Shown here piece after piece: positions 24,686-33,197 of a stretch of 35,890 bases of DNA (positions within the stretch are counted from its first letter, which is position 1; the number at the start of each line of letters is the position of its first letter). The stretch spans positions 1 through 35,890 of the forward strand of contig CAMYJP010000002.1 in NCBI GenBank assembly GCA_947258675.1, written 5' to 3'. The notes under the pieces are model-generated. The model saw only the letters and a list, made by a program, of their open reading frames with translations, had not been told where the DNA came from and searched no databases. Position numbers and translations under genes: made by a program. The DNA is from an uncultured Desulfobulbaceae bacterium (lineage in GTDB: Bacteria; Desulfobacterota; Desulfobulbia; Desulfobulbales; BM004).

Positions 24686-26581
24686 CTACTTATCAATGAA
24701 GGTATTAAACCACAGTTCAAGACATAACGCCGACCAAATCACTCTGCTGAATTCCTGTTCTTCATCCAGGAGCCTTTCAATCATTTTAATATTAAAGATT
24801 CCTCGTCGCTTGGCCTTATCATCTAGAAGAATCTCCTTAACAAATTTTTTCAATGCTTTTTGTTTGAGCCAGAGATGCAGCGGCACAGGGAACCCCATCT
24901 TATCTTTTCTATCTAATATCTTTCCTGGAACAATATTTTGAATTGCTTTCCTAAATATATATTTAGGTTGGCCATTTTTAAATTTAATAACCGGGGGGAT
25001 AGAGGCGATCAACTCAACGATTCGATGGTCCAGCAAGGGAACCCTTGACTCTATACCCCATGCCATGCTGGTGCGGTCTTCGACATGAAGTAATGCTGGA
25101 AGGTGAACTTTTAAATCAAAGTATAGCATTCGGTTTAGAAAAGCATTGGCATCAGACCCGTAAAATATCTCTGAGAACTCCTCGCGGATTTCTCTGTTAC
25201 CTTCGAATATTGCCTTATTAAAAATATTGCTCAAACTGCCTGACCGGTCCATTAATCGGAAATATCGTTTATCTTGAGATTCAAACAGACCATCACCCCA
25301 AAAATACTTTAGCATGGGTTCGTAATTTTGTAACATTGCAAGACTTGGAATAATTGTTGCCAACGTAGCTGCGTGACGTTGACTATCAGCCGTTTCTTTT
25401 ATGGCCCCTTTTAAGCACTCTTCCAAGTATGCAACTAGATAGCGGGCATAACCCGCAAATATTTCATCTCCCCCCTGACCTCCTAGTAAAACTTTAACAT
25501 GTCTCGACGCTAGTCCAGAAACCATGTACTGGGGGAAAAGACCCGGACCCGCTGAAGGTTCGTCCATAAAGTAGGTAATCTTAGGTAGATTTTTTATAAA
25601 ATCATCAACATCAGGACGTGTTTCCAGGTAGGTTGCCCCGGTTTCTTTAGCTACTAAATTGGCATATTTTGCTTCATCATAGCCGGGCCCTTCATCAAAG
25701 GCCCCTGTGAATGTTAGAATTGATTCATTATTCAAACTGTTGCTGGCAGCAAGCGCCACAATGGCACTGGAATCCAATCCCCCCGACAGGTGAGCACCGA
25801 GTGCGACATCTGAGCGCAACCTCATTCTAACAGCATCTCCTAATAAGAGCCTGAGATGATCGATAAAATAAGCCTCTGTGTGATCATGATCAATTTCGAA
25901 ACATATATCCCAGTATTTTTTCCCCCCATCCATCTGCCCTTTATTATTAACAATGATATATTGACCGGGTAAGAGGCGAAAAATATTATCGAAAAGTGTT
26001 TCTTTTCCTAATGGCGCCTGGAATATAAGATATTCCTGTAATCCCTTGAGGCACTCACTGGCCGGAAAAAAGTTAATTGCCAGCAAGGACTTTATTTCGG
26101 ATGCAAATGCAAAATTTTCGTTTGACTGAAAGTAGTAAAAGGGTTTTATGCCCAACCTATCTCGAGCGCAAAACAGGATTTCTCGCTTCGAATCCCAGAG
26201 GCCAAAAGAAAACATCCCGTTCAATAAGCATAAACAATCGGTACCGTGTTCTTCATATGCATGAATAATGACTTCGGTGTCCGAATTTGTCTTAAATTGG
26301 TGGCCTTTTTGGCGCAAATTTTGGGCAAGTTGTTGGTAATTATATATGCATCCGTTAAACGTGATCCATATGGAACCATCTTCGTTGGACAGTGGTTGAT
26401 GCCCCTCCGCCAGGTCAATAATTGACAATCGTTTGTGCCCCAGCGCACATCCACCATTCAGATCCAGCCACACCCCCTGGTCATCCGGACCCCGATGAGA
26501 TAAAGTATCGAGCATTTTATTTACCGATTTCGACATATTTTTAACTTGAGCAATTCCACATATTCCTGCGATTCCACACAT
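24686..26581 (-). CDS. asnB: AsnB-like glutamine-dependent amidotransferase with altered glutaminase site
   Basis: 631 aa, complete. N-terminal Ntn-hydrolase domain with catalytic Cys2 (MCGIAGICG), LSHRGPDDQGVW, HKRLSIIDLA and SDTEVI; C-terminal synthetase domain with HLSGGLDSSAIV (about 264-275), GGQGGDEIFAGYARY and ESRVPLLDHRIVELI. Canonical NGEIYN reads NGCIYN (76-81): the Glu that holds glutamine's alpha-amino group is Cys, a real codon change (TGC). I recall the same variant in N-acetylglutaminylglutamine amidotransferases, so activity with an altered amide donor or acceptor is possible. It is a distant paralogue of the copy at 1-1895. In this locus, amidation of a glycan carboxylate is the most likely role. 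Confidence 0.94.
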   Translation of the reverse strand: MCGIAGICGIAQVKNMSKSVNKMLDTLSHRGPDDQGVWLDLNGGCALGHKRLSIIDLAEGHQPLSNEDGSIWITFNGCIYNYQQLAQNLRQKGHQFKTNSDTEVIIHAYEEHGTDCLCLLNGMFSFGLWDSKREILFCARDRLGIKPFYYFQSNENFAFASEIKSLLAINFFPASECLKGLQEYLIFQAPLGKETLFDNIFRLLPGQYIIVNNKGQMDGGKKYWDICFEIDHDHTEAYFIDHLRLLLGDAVRMRLRSDVALGAHLSGGLDSSAIVALAASNSLNNESILTFTGAFDEGPGYDEAKYANLVAKETGATYLETRPDVDDFIKNLPKITYFMDEPSAGPGLFPQYMVSGLASRHVKVLLGGQGGDEIFAGYARYLVAYLEECLKGAIKETADSQRHAATLATIIPSLAMLQNYEPMLKYFWGDGLFESQDKRYFRLMDRSGSLSNIFNKAIFEGNREIREEFSEIFYGSDANAFLNRMLYFDLKVHLPALLHVEDRTSMAWGIESRVPLLDHRIVELIASIPPVIKFKNGQPKYIFRKAIQNIVPGKILDRKDKMGFPVPLHLWLKQKALKKFVKEILLDDKAKRRGIFNIKMIERLLDEEQEFSRVIWSALCLELWFNTFIDK

Positions 26582-26644
26582 AGGGATGATCCATTCCTGA
26601 TTGAAGACTTAAGTTTGATTATTACTTTATTTTCTACCTATTTA

Positions 26645-26782
26645 TCATCTTGAAAAAAACAAATTAATTGCAGCCTCAGCAAGGGTTTTACCAAAGGTGG
26701 TGGGACCCTAATAACCAAAAAAATGAATTTCTGGAAACTTGACTTTTATTGATAGAAGGGATTTAGATCTGATTGAGAACAT
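26645..26782 (-). other. Possible gene remnant or repeat in the 215-bp spacer
   Basis: In one minus-strand frame an ATG at 26782 opens 24 codons to a TAG (26708-26710), after which the frame continues to TGA 26645-26647 as GPTTFGKTLAEAAINLFF. The second stretch reads like protein, with no in-frame stop. Nothing nearby accounts for it. It may be a decayed gene end or a dispersed spacer repeat. Confidence 0.3.
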
Positions 26783-26796
26783 TAATTTTCAAAAGA

Positions 26797-28227
26797 TCAA
26801 TTTTTCTTTACGTAGTTCCAAATCATATCCAATCCAGCAGCAATATAACGATGTAGTTGATCTATAGATTTTATTGACCGGATGGCGCGGTAAAGTTGCT
26901 TGGGTCGAAAGTAATAACGGTTCATGGCTCGGTGGGCGATACGTCGAAGTTGATGATCAGTCAATTCAGTCCATGGCCGTCCCATGAAATCTGTATCTGG
27001 ATTTGGTTTTGAAATGTATTCTGTCCAAAAGTCACTCTCAACATTGGGCAGGTAATATTTGTCGTAAAGTTCTGTTTTTGGAAAGGCCGTTAAACAATTA
27101 AAAATGGCGAAATCAAGAGGCAATTTCATCGCAAAATCAATTGTTTGCTGTATGTCATCCAGAGTCTCATCAGGATTACCAATGAGAAAATAGCCAAAGG
27201 GACTAATTCCAATTTGGTCGGTTTTACTGATTATTTTCTCGATTCGCTCTAAATTCACGTCTTTTCTAAGCTTTTTAAGAATTTCTGGATTTCCTGATTC
27301 TATTCCATAATAGATGCGATAACACCCCGCCTCTTTTAAGGCATCAAGCATTTCTTCATCTACAGTATCGACCCGACTTCGCACATCCCAGATCATCTTT
27401 TTGCTGAGACCTTTTTCAATTAGCAATTGACAAACTTTTAAAACACGCTTTTTGCTTACAGTGAAACTGGAATCGAAAATATCGATTTCCCTGATTCCAT
27501 ATTTTTCATAGCATTCTTCAAATTCTTCTACGATATTATGAGCACTCCGCGCCCGCCATTTGCTTCCGCTAGATTCACAAAATATGCAATTAAAAGGGCA
27601 GCCTCGACTTGTATTGCAAACCGTATAATTGCGCCTCTCGCTGATAAAGTTAAAATATTTGTGATTGGGCACTAAATGACGGGCTGGAAAAGGCGTGGCG
27701 TCAAGATCATGGCACAAATCTGGGGGACCAGTGTACCTAATCACATCACCATGGCGCCACACGAGACCTCTGAGTCCATCGAAAGTTTCATTTTTTTTCC
27801 ATTTTCTAATAAATTCCGGTAAAACCATTTCAGCCTCTCCCACGCAAGCAAAGTCGACAGCAGGGTTGTACTGGAGTGACTCAATGGGGAAGATCGTTGT
27901 ATGAACGCCGCCAACAATAATTTTGGTTTTTGGTAAAAGGGATTTGAAATGCTGCGCATAGGAGCATGCGCTGTGAAAATGTGATGTAAAAACTGAAAGC
28001 CCGATTAAATCCGGAGCAAATCGCTTTAGCTGAGCATCTAACGCGTTGTGATCGAGTTCCATTCCCACAATATCATAATATTTGATATCTACTTCGAGCG
28101 CTTCTAAAATAGCGGCCACATACAAAAGCTGTATATTCGGCATATGGCCGAAATGTTTCATGACCGTTTTATTGCCCGGTTCGTTGCGGACTCTTGAAAC
28201 ATCATAATGAATAAGAGCTACACGCAT
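26797..28227 (-). CDS. B12-binding-domain radical SAM enzyme
   Basis: 476 aa. The N-terminal about 140 residues form a cobalamin-binding-like Rossmann domain (VDIKYYDIVG, DLIGLSVFTSHFHSA, KIIVGGVHTTIFP) without the DxHxxG motif, so the cofactor would bind base-on or not at all. The radical SAM core begins with CPFNCIFC (210-217), the Cx3CxxC ligands of the [4Fe-4S] cluster, followed by EIDIFDSSFTVSKKRV and YYGIESGNPEILKKLRK. The family (BchE/PhpK-like) does methylations, cyclisations and rearrangements on unactivated carbons. In a polysaccharide locus it may C-methylate or otherwise modify a sugar; the substrate is unknown. It lies upstream of the AsnB-like gene and downstream of the SMR-like transporter. 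Confidence 0.9.
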   Translation of the reverse strand: MRVALIHYDVSRVRNEPGNKTVMKHFGHMPNIQLLYVAAILEALEVDIKYYDIVGMELDHNALDAQLKRFAPDLIGLSVFTSHFHSACSYAQHFKSLLPKTKIIVGGVHTTIFPIESLQYNPAVDFACVGEAEMVLPEFIRKWKKNETFDGLRGLVWRHGDVIRYTGPPDLCHDLDATPFPARHLVPNHKYFNFISERRNYTVCNTSRGCPFNCIFCESSGSKWRARSAHNIVEEFEECYEKYGIREIDIFDSSFTVSKKRVLKVCQLLIEKGLSKKMIWDVRSRVDTVDEEMLDALKEAGCYRIYYGIESGNPEILKKLRKDVNLERIEKIISKTDQIGISPFGYFLIGNPDETLDDIQQTIDFAMKLPLDFAIFNCLTAFPKTELYDKYYLPNVESDFWTEYISKPNPDTDFMGRPWTELTDHQLRRIAHRAMNRYYFRPKQLYRAIRSIKSIDQLHRYIAAGLDMIWNYVKKN

Positions 28228-28382
28228 ATTTTGTTTCCTCGTATGAAACTACACCAAAATGGCACGGTTTCTTGATGATTAAACTGGCGCTTTTCAGGCC
28301 AGCGGCAGTGCTTACATGAAATTCATCAATAAAAATGAAGCACAGTATGAGTCTATTCTTTTAATGCCTTTCGAATGGATTG

Positions 28383-28742
28383 TTAACGAATAGCGAGAAA
28401 AACAATACCCACAATGCATAATCCAATGCCTATGCCACGAATATATGTAAAGTTTTCTTGAAAAAATAGCACGCCAATAAAGAAGGTAGCAATAGCCCCT
28501 AGAGAAAGGAAAAGTGGTCCTGCAGTGGAAAGCGGCATAAGACGCAGAGATACCAAATATAGCAATGCACATAGCAAATAAAGAATGCCCATTAAATATG
28601 ATTTGGGAGATAACAAAATTATATGAATTAGCCCAATTTCTGTGTTAGATATTGAAATTTGCTTAACCAGGCTCTTGGCGGTTAAATTCAGCAGGCAAAA
28701 ACATACCATATAGAAACAGACCAATAAAATCCGTAATGTCAC
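28383..28742 (-). CDS. Small SMR/EamA-like membrane transporter (ArnE/ArnF-like)
   Basis: 119 aa with four membrane helices and almost no loops: helix 1 near the N-terminus, helix 2 over MGILYLLCALLYLVSLRL, helix 3 over AGPLFLSLGAIATFFIGVLFF, helix 4 at the C-terminus (IGIGLCIVGIVFLAI). The PLSTAGPLF and FFQENFTYIRGIGI motifs resemble SMR-type proteins such as ArnE/ArnF, which flip undecaprenyl-phosphate-aminoarabinose. Start is GTG 28742, fixed by GAGGAG five bases upstream. It is 78 nt after an ArnT/PMT-like glycosyltransferase, and a GT2 of the ArnC/GtrB type lies further upstream, so a lipid-phosphate-sugar flippase role is plausible. Confidence 0.82.
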   Translation of the reverse strand: MTLRILLVCFYMVCFCLLNLTAKSLVKQISISNTEIGLIHIILLSPKSYLMGILYLLCALLYLVSLRLMPLSTAGPLFLSLGAIATFFIGVLFFQENFTYIRGIGIGLCIVGIVFLAIR

Positions 28743-28747
28743 GAAAT

Positions 28748-28753
28748 CTCCTC
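28748..28753 (-). promoter_or_regulatory. Strong ribosome binding site for the SMR-like gene
   Basis: GAGGAG on the minus strand, five bases before GTG 28742. It makes the non-ATG start secure. Confidence 0.65.
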
Positions 28754-28820
28754 TCTGATAACTATTTTATTTCAATATACAGATTTTCGCGTTTTCCAAT
28801 TATAGTTAATCCTTTATTTA

Positions 28821-30776
28821 CTAATTATTAGAGGCACATATCGCGATAAAAAGAGGTTGGTCTATCTGAGATATCCTGATAATGGAAAAATTCGAACGAT
28901 TCCTATCGACCCAAAAGAAACCATTTTTGCCGGATAAAAAATTCTCTTTTTTTAATTCTATCTGCCGAAATACACTTCCATCGGATGAAAGGTATATCTT
29001 AGGTATGCAATTCACCGTATTTCGATATCGCAAGAATATCGCATTTAACCGCTGACTTTGATTTTCTCGAATGCGTACCAACAGATCACCTTCATCATTA
29101 ATTTCAGTAAGGAAGGGTATCCATCTTTGAAGGTTAGGCAAATAGGCTTTCGTTAGACCATAGAATTTTGATTCTACCTGACTCACCTCATGATAAAACC
29201 CCGAACTAGCAAAAAGATCAATGATACGCCTTGTTCGTTTTTTTATTGAATTCGTGTTAGTAATCAGCAAATCATGCTTGCTTAGAAGCCGCTCATAGAG
29301 CGCAGTGAAAAATTCTATCTTTTCAAAATGGTCTGTTCTCCAGCCTTTTCTCTTATCTTTTCGGTCGCCGTAAGCATAATAATCATACAAGGAATAGAAA
29401 TCAAAAAAAGGATAATCAATGAATCCAGCAGCTATTAAGTGAGGACCAACCACTGAGTTAAAATTTGTCGGAATACTTTTTCTGAGTTTAGATATGTAAC
29501 CTCTATAACTTGGCTCATTGTTAATCGTCTTAAACACATTATAATTATAAGAAACACGAAGTGATATAATTGATAGAATCACAAAAATGCAAAATAAAAG
29601 GCAAATTTTTCTCGCCCAAATTGGATTTTTGCATGAGATGACATCGGAGATAAAAATTCCAACTGACACAATAAAAAGGATATGTATCGGGAGCAGATAT
29701 TCTACTCCTCCCTTAGGAATAGCTATTCCAGGTATAGCTACGGCCAATATAATTGACATTGTTAACCAACAATATGGCCTCCAAACAAATGGTATCAAGG
29801 TTACTTTTTTTAACCAGATACTGAAAAAACAATAAAAAAAACTAGCTAAATACAATAAAATCCATGGAAAACCAAGCCAAACATTTTGCCTGTGGACAGC
29901 CAATAATTTATAAGGTTTGTAATCAAAGTCAATATTCCAGTGAAAAAAGTTCGTTCTTAAAAATTCCACCACACCAAAGGATAATTTAAAATCCCTATTG
30001 TTAGTTGCATCAGAACTGGTTAAAATCTTTTGAACATGCCACCATTCTGGAAATTCTTTTCCTATCCAAACGAAATAAATGAAGATAGGTACAAAAAATC
30101 CAAATGCCAAAATCACAAAAAAATGTATTGATTTAAGCCAACTTTTATTTGGCGGTTTGAAAAAAAAAAAGGTAACTGGTAAAATAAGAATATAACAAAT
30201 TATGAATGGATGAGATAATATTGATCCAGCCAAAAGCAATCCGGATAAAAAAGGAAGCACATAATTATCAAATGAATCCTTTGGTGTAATAACCACCGGT
30301 AGAAGAGAAAATAGGAATAAAGCTATGCTAAGCTGTGTCGGTCTGGCATTAAAAGTATATGAAAAAAATGGATCGCTAAACAACAGAATAGATACGGAAT
30401 ATATGGCTGCTTTGTTAGAGAAAACATTTTTCACTAAAGCGAAAACCGCTACCATGATCGAAAGATTGATCAAAATTGCCATGATGCGAACCGCCTCGAT
30501 GTTCGCGCCAAAAACCTTAATAAATCCGGCAAGTGCCAGGTAATAAAGAGGAGGATTGGCCAGCAGTCTGTCTGTATTAGAATAATAAAGTTGGTACTCT
30601 AAACGAAGATCGCCCGTGCTTAATAATTCATATGAAGGAAGAAGATAAGTACTCCCAATCCTTTCCCATGGATATAGTTGTAAGAGACTAATACTGGATA
30701 AAAGATAAAAGGCAGTTGCCAAACATAAAACAAACCCTTCTTTAGTTAAAACTTTATGTCCATTCTCTGAACTCAT
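28821..30776 (-). CDS. Membrane glycosyltransferase, PMT/ArnT (GT-C) type
   Basis: 651 aa, ATG start with AAGG five to six bases upstream. About 11-12 N-terminal helices follow a first periplasmic loop containing YLLPSYELLSTGDLRLEYQ and LLANPPLYYLALAGF, where the acidic residues and the NPPLYY motif are typical of PMT_2/ArnT proteins that use undecaprenyl-phosphate sugars. NARPTQLSIALFLFSL matches the conserved Arg-containing helix region. A soluble C-terminal domain of about 250 residues ends the protein. It should transfer a sugar on the periplasmic side. Its closest functional partners are the SMR-like gene downstream and the GT2 upstream. Confidence 0.87.
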   Translation of the reverse strand: MSSENGHKVLTKEGFVLCLATAFYLLSSISLLQLYPWERIGSTYLLPSYELLSTGDLRLEYQLYYSNTDRLLANPPLYYLALAGFIKVFGANIEAVRIMAILINLSIMVAVFALVKNVFSNKAAIYSVSILLFSDPFFSYTFNARPTQLSIALFLFSLLPVVITPKDSFDNYVLPFLSGLLLAGSILSHPFIICYILILPVTFFFFKPPNKSWLKSIHFFVILAFGFFVPIFIYFVWIGKEFPEWWHVQKILTSSDATNNRDFKLSFGVVEFLRTNFFHWNIDFDYKPYKLLAVHRQNVWLGFPWILLYLASFFYCFFSIWLKKVTLIPFVWRPYCWLTMSIILAVAIPGIAIPKGGVEYLLPIHILFIVSVGIFISDVISCKNPIWARKICLLFCIFVILSIISLRVSYNYNVFKTINNEPSYRGYISKLRKSIPTNFNSVVGPHLIAAGFIDYPFFDFYSLYDYYAYGDRKDKRKGWRTDHFEKIEFFTALYERLLSKHDLLITNTNSIKKRTRRIIDLFASSGFYHEVSQVESKFYGLTKAYLPNLQRWIPFLTEINDEGDLLVRIRENQSQRLNAIFLRYRNTVNCIPKIYLSSDGSVFRQIELKKENFLSGKNGFFWVDRNRSNFSIIRISQIDQPLFIAICASNN

Positions 30777-30843
30777 TAATCCTTTAAAAATGCAGGAATG
30801 TAAATGGTTTGAAAGTTAGATTGAAAATATTTTATTAAAATTA

Positions 30844-31617
30844 CTACAGCGGCTTATCGGCTATAAATTTGAGGTAACCATCACCTTTCATCCATTTACC
30901 GTACCTATAAGGCCCCCATATTGAATCTAGTCGTGTTATATTTTTTAAATTCACATTTTCAAGCCATTTACGTATTTCAAATTCATAATAATTTTTCCTT
31001 AGCGGAACATACATACAATCCATAATAGCATACCAATTAACGGGATTATTACTAATCAAACGGCATAAGGAAAAGCTCACCTTTTGGGGTATGACTTTGC
31101 GAAACATTCGCACAAAGTAGATAGCAAAATTCATAAGGCCTCCACGTCCATATACTGCAATGACAATTTTACCACCTGGTTTCAAAACTCTAACCAGCTC
31201 CGAAAACCCCTTCAATGGATCAAGAGTGTGGTGAAGAACTCCGTCACAATGGACAAAATCAAAAGTAGCATTCCGATAAGGAAGATCAAGCACAGAACCA
31301 ATTTCTGTTTCTAGTCCGTCTGCGAAATCGTTGTTTCTATTTATGGTATTTCGAACACATCCTCGGCCCAAATCAATAGCATAGACCTTTGCAGCTTTTG
31401 CAAGCAACATACTGCGAACTGCCCTGCCACTGCCACATCCAGCGTCAAGGCATATCCTGCCCCTTATAAATTCAAGGGCGTCGACTGGAAGCGGTGACCA
31501 CTTTTCAAAATGGTCATCTGAAAATTGCTTCCACTGAGCTTCGTGAAATTGATCCCAAATGAAGCCATACAGATTACCAGTTTCTATCTCCGGCTTATTC
31601 TTCGCGCTGCCTGCCAT
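30844..31617 (-). CDS. Class I SAM-dependent methyltransferase
   Basis: About 257 aa from ATG 31617; GAGG lies eight bases upstream, so this is preferred over GTG 31626. SAM motif CLDAGCGSGRAVRSML (about 56-70), then VYAIDLGRGCVRNT, LDLPYRNATFDFVHCDGVLHHT and VRVLKPGGKIVIAVYG, a complete Methyltransf_11 core. The first codons overlap the end of the GT2 gene by 23 bp, so it is translated as part of the same unit. It probably methylates a sugar of the lipid-linked intermediate made or moved by its neighbours. Confidence 0.87.
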   Translation of the reverse strand: MAGSAKNKPEIETGNLYGFIWDQFHEAQWKQFSDDHFEKWSPLPVDALEFIRGRICLDAGCGSGRAVRSMLLAKAAKVYAIDLGRGCVRNTINRNNDFADGLETEIGSVLDLPYRNATFDFVHCDGVLHHTLDPLKGFSELVRVLKPGGKIVIAVYGRGGLMNFAIYFVRMFRKVIPQKVSFSLCRLISNNPVNWYAIMDCMYVPLRKNYYEFEIRKWLENVNLKNITRLDSIWGPYRYGKWMKGDGYLKFIADKPL

Positions 31618-32668
31618 CACTGCCACCTCGTATTTTAATTTTTTCTACTTCAATACTTTGAGTAATCCTGTAAAGTTCCTCGAAATAGAATTTATTTTGG
31701 ATAAATAGAAAGGCGGATGCCAGAACTTGGAACCCAAAAAGAAGTAAAACTCCGCTGACGGCAAAGCTATAAGTATATACAGAAAAAATTTCACGCAGCC
31801 CTTCTGATAACGCCACGATAAATCCTTTATCAATCAATCTCCAGGTAGCACTGAAAACTCGGAATAATAGGAAGGCCATCATATATCCACCAATTAGAAG
31901 AAATAAAATAGAAGGGACAATAAACAAATATGCGGGACGAGATAACCAGCCCATCAAGAGAGAAAGCCGCATCGTTTGCAATAACTTCATCTTTGAAACA
32001 CGTTTAGTTTTATTTTCTTCCATCTTGACGCTATTCCATACCAATTCGGCTGGAACTTCACAAACCTTGTAGCCCAGCATGGCTGCTTTCATCAGAATCT
32101 CTAATTGGAGTTCCATTCCGTCTGATGATAGATAAAGGTTGTCAATCACCTCTTTGCGATAAGCACGCACCACACAGGTACTTGTTGATATATCGTAATG
32201 GCTCATCTTTGCAAGGTAGCGATTCCCCCAACGACTCAGAAAATGACGGTGAAAAGGCACATTGTTGACTTCGCCCCCATCTGAAAATGGGGACGCCAGG
32301 CTGATATCAGCCTTACTCTCAATGAGAGTGTCAGAGAGAAGATATATATAGTGGGGACCGTAACTGAGATCGGCATCTAACGTGACAATTGTCGATCCGT
32401 TGCACTTGCTGAATGCCGTCCGAAGCGCTCGCCCCTGTCCGAAATTTCTCCAGTGGTGATAAATATGTAGTTGAGGCGCACAATCAGCAATCTCTTCCAA
32501 ATACTCACCGGTTAGATCTTTGCTACCGTCATTAACACAAATTAATTCCCATTTGACGTCTGGTCGAACGGAAAGTTCATCGATAATCTGTTGTATACTT
32601 TGACGTATAATCGTCTCTTCATTGTAAGCGGCAACGACAACCGACAAGTCTACCTTCTCTCTGCGCAT
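31595..32668 (-). CDS. GT2 family glycosyltransferase with two C-terminal membrane helices (DPM1/GtrB/ArnC-like)
   Basis: 357 aa from ATG 32668, chosen because AGGGGGG lies five bases upstream; ATG 32710 is open and in frame but has no Shine-Dalgarno. GT-A fold with LSVVVAAYNEET (about 8-19), CVNDGSKD (about 44-51) and the metal-binding DAD (about 98-100). The C-terminus has two hydrophobic spans (about 246-270 and 300-330) as in GtrB/ArnC, which transfer a sugar from a nucleotide to undecaprenyl phosphate at the cytoplasmic face. The product would need flipping, for which the SMR-like protein at 28383 is the candidate. It is the first gene after a 540-bp spacer and probably heads a transcript. 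Confidence 0.9.
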   Translation of the reverse strand: MRREKVDLSVVVAAYNEETIIRQSIQQIIDELSVRPDVKWELICVNDGSKDLTGEYLEEIADCAPQLHIYHHWRNFGQGRALRTAFSKCNGSTIVTLDADLSYGPHYIYLLSDTLIESKADISLASPFSDGGEVNNVPFHRHFLSRWGNRYLAKMSHYDISTSTCVVRAYRKEVIDNLYLSSDGMELQLEILMKAAMLGYKVCEVPAELVWNSVKMEENKTKRVSKMKLLQTMRLSLLMGWLSRPAYLFIVPSILFLLIGGYMMAFLLFRVFSATWRLIDKGFIVALSEGLREIFSVYTYSFAVSGVLLLFGFQVLASAFLFIQNKFYFEELYRITQSIEVEKIKIRGGSDGRQREE

Positions 32669-32673
32669 TCCTA

Positions 32674-32680
32674 CCCCCCT
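32674..32680 (-). promoter_or_regulatory. Ribosome binding site deciding the GT2 start
   Basis: AGGGGGG on the minus strand, five bases before ATG 32668, and none before the longer ATG 32710. Confidence 0.55.
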
Positions 32681-32898
32681 TTTAGGTAGATTTTTTTTCA
32701 GCAACGCCATAGGATTTCAACGGCAATATCGTTGTTTTGTTTTTTCTATACGGTTTCAGCTGAGGACGCAGAAAGACTTTAGCCCCTCTTCTAAACAATA
32801 ACATATTTCGTCCTTTATATAATCTTTAAGACCTTTGAGGTGAATTAATGAGTCCAACAGATTGAAAAGTCATCATCACGATTCAATCTACATTCAAA

Positions 32899-32928
32899 CC
32901 TTACCTCAAGATTTGGATATATTGTCAA
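32899..32928 (-). promoter_or_regulatory. Possible sigma70-type promoter for the GT2 operon
   Basis: A perfect TTGACA (32923-32928) lies on the minus strand, with a weak TAAGGT-like -10 about 17-19 bases later. It would give a leader of about 230 nt before ATG 32668. The -10 is poor, so this is tentative. Confidence 0.25.
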
Positions 32929-32940
32929 ACGCCAAATGAT

Positions 32941-33105
32941 TTAACGGGGTAAATTTTGGGCCAGCGCCCCTGCGCTCTTTCTGCTATACAATGGGTATGC
33001 TGCTCTCCGAGGCGTAGACTCTCTGCGAGCCGGAGGCCTTCCATACCCAAATCGATTGTCAACCTTATCCAACTGGAATGAACGGCCTTGTTCCTCCCTG
33101 ATCAT
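32941..33105 (-). CDS. Possible 54-aa Arg-rich small ORF, doubtful
   Basis: From ATG 33105 (GGAA four bases upstream) to TAA 32941-32943. The same frame stays open for about 20 more codons upstream of the ATG. The product is basic, with RPPARRESTPRRAAYPL in the middle. Most of the downstream half is encoded by an imperfect palindrome at 32992-33049, which favours a non-coding repeat. No family recognised; kept because the frame is open in an otherwise unexplained spacer. Confidence 0.25.
   Translation of the reverse strand: MIREEQGRSFQLDKVDNRFGYGRPPARRESTPRRAAYPLYSRKSAGALAQNLPR
32992..33049. repeat. Imperfect 58-bp palindrome
   Basis: TGGGTATG (32992-32999) is complementary to CATACCCA (33042-33049), and inside CTCCG (33005-33009) pairs with CGGAG (33031-33035). 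The stem-loop could form on either strand. It resembles REP/BIME-type elements in size and GC content, unlike the AT-rich surroundings. Confidence 0.5.
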
Positions 33106-33197
33106 TTGCTTCCAATTCCGTTCCCGGGTAGAGGTGTCTTTTTGTTCTCGAATCCCTTCCGTTTTTTACTTTTTTTTTACGCCGGAAGTTGGGCGGG

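Noticed and set aside
28228..28382. Open minus-strand frame in the 155-bp spacer after the SMR-like gene
   Set aside because: No start codon or ribosome binding site fits, and the frame is short; only a weak CTGGC/GCCAG hairpin is present.
32992..33049. Integron attC site
   Set aside because: The 58-bp palindrome lacks the GTTRRRY and RYYYAAC core sites, and no integrase or cassette structure is near.
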